Shown: positions 10,649 to 21,314, counted from the first letter of the stretch. The stretch: DNA of 44,743 nt from Reclinomonas americana ATCC 50394 (GCA_048213135.1 PS015021.1:1-44743); one strand, 5' to 3'. Notes: generated by a model not told the origin, from the sequence alone. A program made the numbers and translations.

Positions 10649-13600
10649 GGAGGAAGGAAGAGAGTGAGAGGCCGACAGGGGGACTGAGAGACTGTGATCC
10701 TCCTGTTCTTCTTTCCTTGTCTTCCTTGTGCTTCTCGATTATTATCTTGCTTTCCTTCCTTGTACACTTTCTCCTGTCTCTCTTCTCTTCTTCTTCTCCT
10801 CGGCTTATGGTTCTCGTTATTCTTCTTGTTCTCCTCCTCCTACTCTTCTTCTTCTTCTTCTTCTTCTCCTTCTTCTTCATCTTCATCTTCTTCTTCTTCT
10901 TCTTCTTCTTCTTCTTCTTCCTCCCCTCCTCCTCCTCNNNNNNNNNNNNNNNNNNNNCCCACCACCCCCTCCTTTTCCTCCCACCACCTCCTCCCTCCTC
11001 CTCCTCACCTTTCCCTCCCTCCTCCTCCTCTCCCACCCACAGGTGTTCAAGGAGGCCGACACCGACGGCAGCGGTCAGCTGGACGCTCAAGAATTCCGCC
11101 AACTCCTCTCGCAGTGCCGCGTCATGGTGCGCGAGGATGAACTGCGCGCCCTCATGCAGGCCTTTGACAGTTGAGGCCTCTTCCTTCCCCTTCTCTGTCT
11201 GCTTCTCTGTCTCGCCCTTTTCTCCTTACTCCTCTTGCGCAGCCAGTGGCGACGGCCTGATCTCCATGGAGGAATTCATTGTGGGTCTTCGCGGACAGCT
11301 CAACGATCGCCGTCGAGCGATTGTGCAGGAGATGTTTATTCGCGTCGACGCCAATGGCAATGGAGTGATTGAGATGGATGACCTGTTGGGGTGCTACAAT
11401 GCCACCGGGCACCCGGACGTCATTGCACGCCGCAAGACACCGGTGCGTGACCGAGGAAGACACGTCGCTGCGTGTTGTCACTGACTGTGTGTGCGCGGGT
11501 GTAGGAGGAGGTCATGCGCGCGTTCTTGTCGACGTTTGACAAGGGCGACATGCCAGACGGGCGTGTGACGTACGAGGAATTCGAGGTGCGTGCGCCAGCC
11601 ACAGAAGCGTCCTCCTCGTTGTTGCGTGCATGCGGTTTACGTCGTGCCTGCAGGACTACTACGCTGAGGTCAGTGCCACGGTGGACGACGACGCCATGTT
11701 CCAGCTCATGATTGAGCGTGAGTGGACGCTGGACTCGCGGAGCACTGTTCGCGAGTTGCGTTGGCGGCGACTTATTCTGTGTTTACGAAATCACGAGCGC
11801 AGATGTTGACGTGTGTATGTGTGCCATTTGCAGTGCCTCACAAGTGGGACGCGAGGCTGTGGTGCAACCGCCGCAGCAGGTGCAGCAGATCTTGCAAAAG
11901 ATTCGTGACGCACTGAAACAGCGAGGAGTCACCGAGATTGCCGACATTGGTCGTGCTTTCCGCATCGCTGATGACGACAGGTTTGACAGGAAACAATGCT
12001 CGCCAGCCTTTTTTGCGTTGCTCAATGGCGCCCATGATAGGAGTGGAGGTCTTGACAAGGACGAATTCGGCAAGTTCTTGCGAGGTGCTTATGCACGTGC
12101 CTGTTCTCTCTGTTAGCAGCTTTCCCTTGACCCACACATTTGTGCTATTTCGTAGAACGCCGCGTGCCCCTCAGCAGTGCCGAGCTGGACGCCATTATGT
12201 TCTTCTTTGACGTGAACCACGACGGACGCATCTCGTACGACGAGTTCCTCACGGCCCTTCGCGGCCAACTCAGCGAGGTGCGTCTGGCGGCCGTCGAGGC
12301 TGCCTTTGCCAAGGTGGATGCAAACGGCAACGGGCAAGTGGAGGTGGACGACCTGCTGCCCCACTTCAACGCCACTCGCAACCCGAGTGTGCTCAAGGGT
12401 CAGAAGACGGCCGCCGAGGCCATCTCGGACTTCCTCTCCAATTTCGACTCGATCGACAAGGATGGTGTGATCACCAAGGAGGAGTGGATCAAGTACTATG
12501 CCTCCATCTCGGCCAGCATTGGTGAGCGGGGAGGAAGGGGGGAAGGGAAGGGGAAGGGGAAGGGAAGGAAAGGGGAAGTGAGGAGAGAAATACGGCAGAA
12601 GGACGATTGTAGAGGGAAGTAGCGCGTGTTGGACGAAAAGAATGAAAGACAGTGCGAGAGAGAAAAGAGAGAAAGAGAGAAAGAGAAAGAAAGAGAGAAG
12701 AGAGAAAGAAAAGAAACAAAGAAGCAAACAACGAAAGAAAGAGAAAAAGAAAGAAAGAAAGGGAGAAAGAATGAAGGAAAGAGGGGAAGAATGAAGGAAA
12801 GAAAGCAATAGAGACTGGCCGCAGAACGTTTTCATGACCATCATGACTCATTTGTCTTCCAGACAACGACCGCTACTTTGTGGAGATGATCAACAACGCG
12901 TGGAGCGCGCAGCCGATGGTGCCCAAGGGCACGGTCGTGGACATGCCACGCTCTGGCGCCGCCGCCAACTCCACACGTGCCACCGTGGTCACTGTGGCGG
13001 GACCGTCGGCGCAGCGCGCCCAACTCACCATGACCAACGGCGGTCGCACACAAGCCGTGGGTGCCGGACCCATGTTGCGTCCAACAGTTGCCTTTCCGTT
13101 GTATTTTTCTTGCGGCTGACCCCACCTGGCAGTGCATATCCGACTGGAACGCTGTCGCGCAGCAAGCGGCCGCGTCCAAGCGATACGGTGCGTGGCATCA
13201 TCGAGCGCATTCGCCAAAAGATGAAGGAGCGCGGCGTCACCGGCATCCGTGACTTGGGGCGGGCATTCCGCATCGCCGACGACGACAAGAGCGGACGGCT
13301 GACGCAGGTGGAGTTGAGAAAGTTCCTGTCGGAGCGCGGTGTGGACCTGTCGGACCGCGACTTGACGGCGTTGGTGCGTTGTGCACTGGCCTGCAGTTGC
13401 AGTCGTTTCCATGGCGCGCTGATGTGTGTCTGTAACTTGCAGGTGAACTGTTTCGACACGAACGGCGATCGCGAGTTGTCGTACGACGAATTTGTGGTGG
13501 CGCTGCGTGACGACATGAATGAGCGGAGAAAGAAGGCCGTGCGCGACGCATTTGAAGTCATTGACATTAATCACAACGGCGTGCTGGAGCTGGACGATCT

Positions 13601-14089
13601 GCGATCCGTGTACAATGCTCGGGGCCACCCGTCCGTGTTGCGCGGCGACAAGACCGAAGATCAGGTGTTGAGGGAGCTGCTGGACTCGATTGGTGAGTGC
13701 ATTTTTGCCGGTCGACGACCCTCCGCCTCTGCTCACTAAAAACCCCTGGCAGACGATGTGCCCGACGGCCAAGTCACACTCGACGAGTTCATGGCATACT
13801 ATGGCGACATTTCGGCCAGCGTCGACAACGATGACTACTTTTGCCAGTTGGTGGACCGCGCGTGGAAGAAGGGCCCGCAAGGCGGTGGATTCTCGTTTGA
13901 GTTGCGTTGCATTCAAACGCCACTGTTATCTCCGCAGTTCCGTCGTTTCCCTCACCACCACACAGAACTACGGGAGCGGCGGTGGATCCCGAAGATTACA
14001 AGGGCTGGGCGCCGGGACCGTACAAGTCACTGCAGGATTCGTGGAACACCACGCTGCAGAGCTCGACGGCACGGCGAGGAGCTCGATGA
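10472..14089 (+). CDS. Triple calcyphosin: three tandem CAPS modules, 12 EF-hand positions
   Basis: Thirteen exons give 723 residues: 10472-10603, 11043-11169, 11243-11442, 11505-11585, 11654-11754, 11834-11980, 12041-12084, 12156-12521, 12863-13073, 13133-13373, 13443-13692, 13753-13900, 13966-14089. Three homologous modules (about 1-213, 214-469, 470-723) each begin with RIRxxxKxRG and hold four EF-hands. Examples are DTDGSGQLDAQE, DTSGDGLISMEE and DANGNGVIEMDD in module 1, DVNHDGRISYDE in module 2 and DINHNGVLELDD in module 3. The inter-hand YNxxGHPxV segment and the YYxxxSAxxDxDxxF ending are calcyphosin (CAPS) signatures. CAPS proteins are calcium sensors, often ciliary. EF4 of module 1 has an irregular loop. 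ATG 10472 fits a good context. Donors at 11755, 13074 and 13901 are GTTGCGT. The module alignment independently fixes most junctions. Confidence 0.88.
10604..10937 (+). repeat. (GA)n then (CTT)n microsatellites in calcyphosin intron 1
   Basis: The GTGAGA donor is followed at once by (GA)n (about 10614-10645). CTT and CT repeats then run into an assembly gap at 10938-10957. The order, purine tract at the donor and pyrimidine tract towards the acceptor, recurs in other long introns of the window. Confidence 0.85.
10938..10957. other. Assembly gap (20 N) in calcyphosin intron 1
   Basis: All N, inside a CTC/CTT-rich tract ahead of the exon 2 acceptor. Confidence 0.95.
11981..12040 (+). other. 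60-nt stop-free in-frame intron in calcyphosin module 2
   Basis: GTTTGACAGG starts it and CATGATAG ends it. Its length is a multiple of three and it has no stop, so reading through inserts 20 residues into the first EF-loop of module 2. Removing it gives AFRIADDDRSGGLDKDE, which matches AFRIADDDKSGRLTQVE in module 3 without a gap. That alignment is the evidence that it is an intron. Confidence 0.8.
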
Positions 14090-14397
14090 CGAGTTGGGGA
14101 GGGTGAAAAACAACTGATGAGTGAATGTTGATTTTTGTAGCTCGTGTGGTTGAGCCAGCGGCGCCATGATGTCAAATGTCATCACCAGTATCTTCGTGTT
14201 GTTGCACGTGGGCGACGTGATCAACACTACATCAGCCACACGACTACTGCAGACCGCAACCACAAACAACAAGCAGCCTTGCCAGTATCACGCGCCCGTT
14301 CAACATCACCACAACTCTCCTCTTCGGCCCCACTCCTCACTTCCAGCAACAGTAACATATCCTACAATCCAAGCACCGATTTCCCACCCACCATCAC
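14090..14397. other. Convergent 3' intergenic region (calcyphosin / CHMP6)
   Basis: The 308 bp between two converging stop codons hold no recognisable gene. The sequence is of mixed composition with CAAC-rich stretches and presumably contains both 3' UTRs. A plus-strand frame running through it into 14920 is antisense to CHMP6 exons. Confidence 0.6.
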
Positions 14398-15614
14398 CTA
14401 CACCGGCACGGCCTCCGGCCTGACCGACGTTGTCGTCGTGGTGGTTGTGGAGGAGGACGACGAAGCTGCCACCTCGCTCGGGGGAGCCACAATCGGTCCC
14501 GAGGGTACCTGCACCGAGTGCAACACATCCAGTTCGCCCTCCTCGTCGACCTCTCTCTTGCCCGCTTGTTCCTCCACCTCCTCGGCCTCGTCCTCGTCGT
14601 GCACCATGAGGCTCGCCAATTCCGACTCGATGGAGGCGTCGGAGAAAGAGTCGGCGTGCTCGCCACCCAGCATTCGCGTAATGTCCTGTCGAGGGAGTTG
14701 TGAGCACCAGGAGGGAAGCAGAGGAGTACAACAGGCCCACCTTGTGAATCTCGACTTCGCTGTACAGATCGTCCATAATGTCGTCGACCTTGTCGAGATC
14801 CATCTGCTGCCTCATCTCCTGCAGCATGCGCGTTCCCTCCTTGACACCGGCCACAAACTGCGCCTGCACCAGCGTGTCCTCAATGGCCAGCACCTGAACA
14901 AACACAGAGAGACAGAGTGAGAAGGAGAGGATGGGGAAGGGGAAGGGGAAAGACAGCAGACCATTTGCTGCAAGTTGAGCATCTGCGTGTCGGTTCTCTC
15001 AATCAGCTTCTCCTGCAGCTTGGCACGTTTGAGGATGGCCAGCGCACGTGCTCGTTGGTTCTCGGCTAATGCACGTTTTGCGAGGCCTCGTTCGTGGTCG
15101 CGGACGTTGGTGAGCTGCGGGAGGAGGGAGAGGGGAAGGGGGAATGGAGGGAAAGGGACGGTGAGTGAGTGCGAGGGAAGGGGAGGGAGAGTAGGGAGGG
15201 AGAGAGGCGAATATCATGGAGCGAGAGGAAGGGAGAGAAGAAGAGAGACAGGGCATGAATAAATGTAAGCGAGGAAAGAAGAAGGGAGAGTGAGTGAGTG
15301 AGTGCCAGGAGGGAACGGGGTAGAGAATGGGAAAGAGAAGGACGGAGGGAAAGAAGGAGAGAAGTAAGTGAGTGAATGAGTGCATAGTGAGTGAGAGAAG
15401 AAGGGACTGATGAACGGAGAGTGGTGGCAAGGGAAGTGAGCACGAATGAGTGCGAGGGAGTGGTGAAAGGACGAGTGAGTGAGTGCAAGGAGGAGGAAGG
15501 GAGAGGGAGAGTTGGGGAGTGAGTGAGTGAGTGAGTGAATGAGTAAGAGAGAAGGAGAGTGAAGGAGAGGGAGAGATGAAGAAAAGGTGATGGCAAGAGA
15601 AGAGAGTGTGTGTG

Positions 15615-15683
<69 letters not shown>

Positions 15684-16677
15684 AGAGCGGCGAGGGAGGC
15701 GACGAGAGTAGTGTAGTAGAGGAGAGAGAGAGAGAGAGAGGGTGGGAGAGAGAGAGAGAGAGAGAGACGAGGAGGAGNNNNNNNNNNNNNNNNNNNNNNN
15801 NNNNNNNNNNNNNNNNNNNNNNNNNNNNNNNNNNNNNNNNNNNNNNNNNNNNNNNNNNNNNNNNNNNNNNNNNNNNNNNNNNNNNNNNNNNNNNNNNNNN
15901 NNNNNNNNNNNNNNNNNNNNNNNNNNNNNNNNNNNNNNNNNNNNNNNNNNNNNNNNNNNNNNNNNNNNNNNNNNNNNNNNNNNNNNNNNNNNNNNNNNNN
16001 NNNNNNNNNNNNNNNNNNNNNNNNNNNNNNNNNNNNNNNNNNNNNNNNNNNNNNNNNNNNNNNNNNNNNNNNNNNNNNNNNNNNNNNNNNNNNNNNNNNN
16101 NNNNNNNNNNNNNNNNNNNNNNNNNNNNNNNNNNNNNNNNNNNNNNNNNNNNNNNNNNNNNNNNNNNNNNNNNNNNNNNNNNNNNNNNNNNNNNNNNNNN
16201 NNNNNNNNNNNNNNNNNNNNNNNNNNNNNNNNNNNNNNNNNNNNNNNNNNNNNNNNNNNNNNNNNNNNNNNNNNNNNNNNNNNNNNNNNNNNNNNNNNNN
16301 NNNNNNNNNNNNNNNNNNNNNNNNNNNNNNNNNNNNNNNNNNNNNNNNNNNNNNNNNNNNNNNNNNNNNNNNNNNNNNNNNNNNNNNNNNNNNNNNNNNN
16401 NNNNNNNNNNNNNNNNNNNNNNNNNNNNNNNNNNNNNNNNNNNNNNNNNNNNNNNNNNNNNNNNNNNNNNNNNNNNNNNNNNNNNNNNNNNNNNNNNNNN
16501 NNNNNNNNNNNNNNNNNNNNNNNNNNNNNNNNNNNNNNNNNNNNNNNNNNNNNNNNNNNNNNNNNNNNNNNNNNNNNNNGAGTGTGTGAGAAGTAGTAGT
16601 GTAGTAGTTAGTAGTGTAGTAAGTAGTACGTAGTCGTCTACTAGTATGACGTTACGTACTACTCTCTCTCTCACACA

Positions 16678-16741
<64 letters not shown>

Positions 16742-16913
16742 CTTCCCCACCCTCCTCCCTTCCCCTCACACTCACCTTCTTCCGATACACCTCCAGCTTA
16801 TCCCTCATCAACTTGAGATCCAACACTGCGCGATCCGCGTCCATCACATCCTTCTTTGCCGCCTTCTTCTCATGAGAAGAAGAAGAAGACGATTCGTGAT
16901 GACCTCCGCCCAT
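14398..16913 (-). CDS. CHMP6: ESCRT-III subunit CHMP6/Vps20 (Snf7 family)
   Basis: Four minus-strand exons (16913-16776, 15114-14962, 14893-14741, 14685-14398) give 243 residues. The Snf7 core aligns with CHMP6 from memory without gaps: DRAVLDLKLMRDKLEVY, then KLQEKLIERTDTQ, then the NLQQMV-AIEDT segment in the helix 2 region. CHMP6 links ESCRT-II to Snf7 polymerisation on endosomal membranes. The protein begins Met-Gly-Gly-Gly; a Gly at position 2 fits the N-myristoylation known for Vps20, though His at position 6 is not ideal. The C-terminal tail is acidic and ends in Ser and Thr runs, longer than usual. Intron 1 (1.66 kb) holds the largest gap in the window. Exon 2's donor GTCTGC is unusual, but the join is forced by the alignment. 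Confidence 0.88.
15117..16739. repeat. GA-rich intron 1 of CHMP6 with gap and terminal (CT)n
   Basis: On the plus strand, G/A-rich imperfect GAGTGAGTGAGTG and (GA)n repeats run from about 15117 to 15777. N fills 15778-16579, then come GTAGTAGT-type repeats and (CT)n at 16681-16739. Read in gene sense this is (GA)n just after the donor and a long pyrimidine region leading to the acceptor. Confidence 0.85.
15778..16579. other. Assembly gap (802 N) in CHMP6 intron 1
   Basis: All N. The largest gap in the window, bounded by (GA)n on the left and GTAGT-rich sequence on the right. Confidence 0.95.
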
Positions 16914-17623
16914 CAACAACAATCAAAAATTTGGTAATTTGAGGTTTTGAAAACAGGACAACAAACAGCAGCAAAGGAGAGAGTAAAGAGGAAGACAAGA
17001 GGCAGAGATAACAGGAGTCGACTTATTTGTGGTTGAAAACGCAATCAGTTCGATCTTTTATGTCGCGACGTTGCGCGATTTTGATTTTTTAGGCCCTTCC
17101 ACTGCGCCACACGCTGAGAAACGCGCGCACACCTCTTCTTATACATGTGCAGTTATGCCTCGAGGAGTGGTGGCGCGCGCCCATGCGTGAAAGTGATCAA
17201 GGACTGCACATTTTGGTTCGCTGGTCCGCTTCTGCTTTCTCTCTTGTTTTCCGGCGTGTCTCGGGCTGTGGGGATCATGAGCATCATGCATCCGTGTTCT
17301 TTCGTTGATTATATCGCATTGACGCTGTTGCTGTCATCTTTTACGAGCGACGTCGGTCAACTTCGACTGCGTACCAGCTCGTATTCTCACTTTCTGCTAC
17401 AGTACTATGTATGTAAGACGTGCTGCATGGTGCATCCACGTTCAGTGAGACGCATGAGTCGTTGCTCCGCGTGAAACATGTGCAGGACAACTCGCCGGAA
17501 ACACGAGATTGCAAGTCTCTTTCTTCGCCACAATCGACGTCGCCACGCATCCAGCAGTGAGTGCCAACACACCCTGCGCCCTTTGCCGTGACAGCAGACA
17601 CCACTCAGAGGAAGAAGTGGACG
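16914..17623. other. Divergent intergenic region between CHMP6 and the THUMP methyltransferase
   Basis: The 710 bp separate two divergent start codons. The part next to CHMP6 is A-rich on the plus strand (TCAAAAATTTGG, AAAACAGGACAAC), and the middle has T-rich and mixed sequence. No RNA gene or protein-like frame is convincing. A shared promoter region is the likely role. Confidence 0.55.
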
Positions 17624-19370
17624 ATGCTTTCCCTGCAGGACACGATTTCTCCCTTCATTCGACGAGCGAGGATGACGAGCGTCTTCCGCGTCTTTGCCTC
17701 ATGCGTGCCTGGCGTGGAGCCACTGCTGCACCGCGAAGTCGCCACTCTCATCTCTCCACAAGGCGCAATCGGTCAGGCAGCCAAACAACACGCCTCAACA
17801 CATCTCTCATCTCTCACACACGCACAGCTCGCACCCGCGGTGGCGTTGAGTTCCGCTGTTCTGTAAACGGACTGGCGCGCTGTGTAGTCGCGCCGTTGCG
17901 AGTGGCGGAAACGGTGCGTGTTCGAGTCGGGCGCCCTGACGCACGCGCGCGATCACTCGACGAGGTCGTGCGAGTGGCGCGAGCGACGCCCTTTCACGGT
18001 CTCTGTCCGCTCCCCTCTCTCCTTCCTTGCTCTGGGTGATTACACAAGCAGGGCTTATTATCACTGGTTTTATGCGCAGCGCTGTTGCCGTTGGCGGTGA
18101 TGGGCGATGTGCGGCGAGAGGAGGTGCTGCGTGTCCGCGCAGTGTGTCATCGCAGTGTGGTGTATCATACGGCGGCCGTGGAGGAGCGAGTGCGGCAGGT
18201 GCTGTGGGAGCAGCAGGCGCATGTGGCGGAGGACGAGGAGCGTGTTGGCATGCAGCAGCAATCGGTGAGAATGCATGTGGAGGAAGCTTGCCAGACAACT
18301 GACGTAGCTCATCATCATGCCTCGTAGATGCATGTGCTGGTGTTGGAGGATCGCATCACGTTTAGCTTGGACGCTGTGGGACCGCTGCCACTGCACAAGG
18401 TCTGCAGCTTGGTTGGGCACAGGGTGGCAGGCGTTCCGTCTCACACCTCCGCTCGCAGCATGGGTATCGGAAACACGTGACGGAAGCGCCGCTGCGGGAG
18501 ACCCTGGCGGCCGCTGTCATGCGTACCGTGTTTGATGCGTGCGTGGAGCAAGGGCAGCCGCTGCCGCCCGTGTGGGATCGTTTCGTATTCACAATCCTCC
18601 ACTTCTCTCTCTCTCTCTCTGCTGCTCACTGCACGCCAGCATGTTGTGGCTCTGGAACGCTGCTGCTGGAGGCGCTGTTGGAGCACCATCCAGCGGCGGC
18701 GTATGGCTCACGCACGGAACCATTTGCCGTGGAGGAGTGGCGTGGCACGCAGTTTGTTGATGCGGTGGAAGATGTTGCGTGCCGCCGATGCTTTCTCCTC
18801 TCTCTCGCTCTCCCTCATCTCCCCGTGTAGGAACGGAAGCGCGCAAGTCGTGAACGAGAAGCGCACACCAGTCAACTGCGTGCCGCATTGACCAGCGGCA
18901 CCGCCGTCGTGTTGGGCTCCGACATTGACGCCGCCAGCGTGCGAGCTGCAGTGCTTAACGCCACGGATCTGGTGCACGGCGATGTGGCGCACTTGTTCCG
19001 CCATGGATCCATGCTGTCGGTGCTGCCGGCGGTGCCGCACGGTGCCATCCTTGTCTCCAATTTGCCGTACGGGAAGCGCCTCGATGGCTTGTGGAGGGTG
19101 CGCCGACCCTTGTGATTCAAACACATTCAGTTTCTTTCGCTGACCCTCTCCATGTAGGTGGCCGACGACCTGGGCCGGGTACTGCGTCTGCGTCCCGACA
19201 TTCGACACGTGTTCCTGCTGGTTCCGCGTGGCGAGGGCGTGCTGGCCGAGTTTGCTCGCCGCACTCGAGCACGATGGACCAGCGTGCTGGCGCTGCACAA
19301 CGGCGGTCTTCCGGTGCAGCTGGTTCGATTAGAGGCAGCGAGTTTGGCAGCGGAAAAGCACTCGAGGTAA
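17624..19370 (+). CDS. THUMP/UPF0020-type RNA guanine-N2 methyltransferase, RlmL-like
   Basis: Eight exons give 436 residues: 17624-17771, 17828-17998, 18080-18264, 18328-18399, 18459-18579, 18640-18773, 18831-19097, 19158-19370. The N-terminal half follows the RlmL layout: F-A-S-C-x-P-G-V-E-P-L-L, then RGGVEF, then a THUMP-like region, then SLDAVGPLPLHKHGYR at about 178-196 leading into the EAPLRETLAAA helix. The catalytic Rossmann part has DPCCGSGT at 232-239, an acidic GSDID strand, and the N-(L/P)-P-Y-G motif (NLPYG, 354-358) of amino-methylating nucleic-acid methyltransferases. The role inferred is m2G formation in rRNA or tRNA. An in-frame ATG at 17672 is an alternative start. Introns 5 and 6 use GTTTCGTA and GTTGCGTG donors. 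Confidence 0.85.
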
Positions 19371-19473
19371 AAAAAGCATCGAAAGTCTCTGCACAGCAGG
19401 TGGAAGTCGGAATCGTCCCACCAGCATCTCAACAGGCAGCTCGCCAAAGCACTCCCCTTCCCCTCTTCCCGCC

Positions 19474-20583
19474 ATGTCCACCGCTCCTCTCTTCCTCCGC
19501 AAATGCGTGCTGGAGGGGCACACTGGTGCGGTGCAGTCGGTCGCCATCACTCCCGATGGCCAGCACATTGTGAGCGGCGGTCACGAAAGCGACAACGCAC
19601 TGCGATTGTGGTCTATGGAAAGCGGTGATGAGGTGCGACGGTTTGAGGGACACACTAAATGGGTGTGGTCACTTGCTGTCACTCCCGATGGTGAGTGCAT
19701 TATGAGCGGGAGTCAAGATGCAACTGTGCGAGTGTGGTCACTGGCGAGTGGAGAAGAAGTGCGACGGTTGGAGGGACATCGCGGAGGAATCTTCTCGATT
19801 GCTGTCACTGCCGACGGGCAGCACGTGGTGAGTGGGAGTGAGGACAAGACCATTCGCGTGTGGTCGCTGGCGAGTGGCGAGGAGGTGCGACGAATGGAAG
19901 GTCACACGAATGAGGTGTACGCTATTGCCATCACCCCCGACGGCCAGCACGTGGTGAGCGGGAGCCACGATAAGACAGTGCGAGTGTGGTCGCTGGTGAG
20001 CGGGGTGCAAGTGCGACGACTGGGTGGACACTCTGCCTTTGTGCTCTCGGTCACTGTCACTCCCGATGGCCTGCACGTGGTGAGTGGGAGTCTTGACAAC
20101 ACAGTGCGCGTATGGTCGCTGGCAAGCGGGGAAGAAGTGCGACAGCTGGAGGACCACACTGGTGCTGTGTTCTCTGTCGCCGTCACCGCTGACGGACAGC
20201 ACTTAATCAGCGGCAGTGAGGACTCTGTTGTCCGTGTGTGGTCTCTGACGAGTGGCAACGTGCTGCAACGGTTGGAAGGACATGAGAGCCTTAGATGGGT
20301 GTGGGGTGTTGCCGTCGCGCGCGACGGTCAGCGTATTGTGAGCGGGAGTGCCGACAAGACCGTGTGCGTGTGGTGCACGCCGTATAGCTATGCTCGGCGC
20401 GAGCTTGACGCAGCGCGGATGGCGATGCAGGTGGTGCAGGAGATGCAGGACGACGAGCGCGATGAGGAGGAGGAGGAGGTGGATTCGCGTTGCTTGCCAG
20501 AAATGGCACTGCGCTGCTTCATCGTGGAGGAGGCTGAGGTTGTGGTGCGCCGATGCTTCACTGATCCACGGCTGCATTTGTGA
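19474..20583 (+). CDS. Seven-bladed WD40 repeat protein
   Basis: An intronless 369-residue frame. Seven WD40 units start near GHTGAVQSV, GHTKWVWSL, GHRGGIFSI, GHTNEVYAI, GHSAFVLSV, DHTGAVFSV and GHESLRWVWGV, and most end in VRVWS. One complete propeller (about residues 10-310) is predicted. The repeats are unusually alike, including SLASGEEVRR and TPDGQHVVSGS blocks, as in HET-E-type or bacterial WD40 proteins, and unlike most conserved eukaryotic scaffolds. The last 55 residues are helical and acidic (DERDEEEEEVD). No partner domain is present, so function is unknown beyond protein binding. The start lies 103 bp after the upstream stop in a good ATG context. Confidence 0.9.
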   Translation: MSTAPLFLRKCVLEGHTGAVQSVAITPDGQHIVSGGHESDNALRLWSMESGDEVRRFEGHTKWVWSLAVTPDGECIMSGSQDATVRVWSLASGEEVRRLEGHRGGIFSIAVTADGQHVVSGSEDKTIRVWSLASGEEVRRMEGHTNEVYAIAITPDGQHVVSGSHDKTVRVWSLVSGVQVRRLGGHSAFVLSVTVTPDGLHVVSGSLDNTVRVWSLASGEEVRQLEDHTGAVFSVAVTADGQHLISGSEDSVVRVWSLTSGNVLQRLEGHESLRWVWGVAVARDGQRIVSGSADKTVCVWCTPYSYARRELDAARMAMQVVQEMQDDERDEEEEEVDSRCLPEMALRCFIVEEAEVVVRRCFTDPRLHL

Positions 20584-20631
20584 GTGAGCCGCGGCAGGGT
20601 CGAGGACGATGCTGAGTGAGTGGTGCTCTGT

Positions 20632-21170
20632 CAGAGATAGTGCGCGGTCACAGCCTCGATGAAGATGTCTCTTTTGCTCATGCGCTCGTCTCCTTTTCCA
20701 TCTCCCTTCCGGACGGGATTGCATTCCACTTGGAGGTTGTGCATGGTCTTTGCCTGGATCGAGGTCGTCTCCTTTTGCTCTTGCACCTTGTGGGTATGCA
20801 TCACTGAGACATTGTGCGCGGTCACCGCTCGATGAAGATGTCTCATTTTACTCTTTCACCTCCGGGCATCCCACTCGGTGTTTGTGCAAGCAGGTTCTCG
20901 TCTCCTTTGCTCTCTTTACATCTCCCCTCCTGACGGAACACTCGGAGGTGCCGGCCGTGCATGGTCTGCCTATGATGATCGTCTCCTTTCCTCTTCCATC
21001 TCCCTTCCCGACCCACCGCGGAGGCTGTGCATTGTCTCAGCCTGGATCGAGGTCGTCTCCTTTGCTCTCCATCTCTCCTCTCCGCTGGGTTGCATCCCAC
21101 CGCGGAGGCTGGGCATTGTCTGCCTTGATGATGGCCGTCTCCTTTGCTTCTCTCATCTCCCTTTCCCCTT
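20632..21170. repeat. Degenerate tandem repeat upstream of the hemerythrin gene
   Basis: Imperfect units of roughly 80-110 bp share the words GTCGTCTCCTTTGCTC, CATCTCCC, CCACCGCGGAGGCTG, GCATGGTCTGCCT and GGTCACCGCTCGATGAAGATGTCTC. At least six units can be recognised, several truncated. None of the frames through it looks protein-like. It fills most of the spacer between the WD40 stop and the hemerythrin promoter. Confidence 0.75.
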
Positions 21171-21193
21171 CCCCTCCCCGCACGATTCGTTTC

Positions 21194-21213
21194 NNNNNNN
21201 NNNNNNNNNNNNN
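21194..21213. other. Assembly gap (20 N) in the hemerythrin upstream spacer
   Basis: All N, between the repeat region and the putative hemerythrin promoter. Confidence 0.95.
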
Positions 21214-21304
21214 TGCGAGATGCATTGCAGGGGTGCGAGGATCGTGTGTTGCATCGCGAACCCGTGCCCGCAGCGGATCGTGTTCGGATTCATCGAAAAA
21301 GGCG

Positions 21305-21314
21305 CATAAAAGGG
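21305..21314 (+). promoter_or_regulatory. Candidate TATA box of the hemerythrin gene
   Basis: CATAAAAGGG stands out in GC-rich surroundings about 95 bp before the hemerythrin ATG. A start site some 25-30 bp downstream would fall near the CACACAATCTTTC stretch. No other gene in the window has so clear a TATA-like element. Confidence 0.55.

Noticed and set aside
11654-11860. Alternative calcyphosin junction: donor GTGAGT at 11718 joined to a CACAAG acceptor at 11844
   Set aside because: It keeps frame, but the donor GTTGCGT at 11755 with acceptor TTTGCAG at 11833 preserves the conserved Trp after the module (EREW aligned with NNAW and DRAW) and uses a better acceptor.
15117-15777. CRISPR-like or satellite array
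   Set aside because: Simple GA and GAGTGAGTG repeats without uniform repeats and unique spacers; an intronic microsatellite of a eukaryote.
17509-18039. Plus-strand 176-codon frame overlapping the start of the THUMP gene
   Set aside because: It crosses both exon and intron of the THUMP gene in another frame, with no motif.
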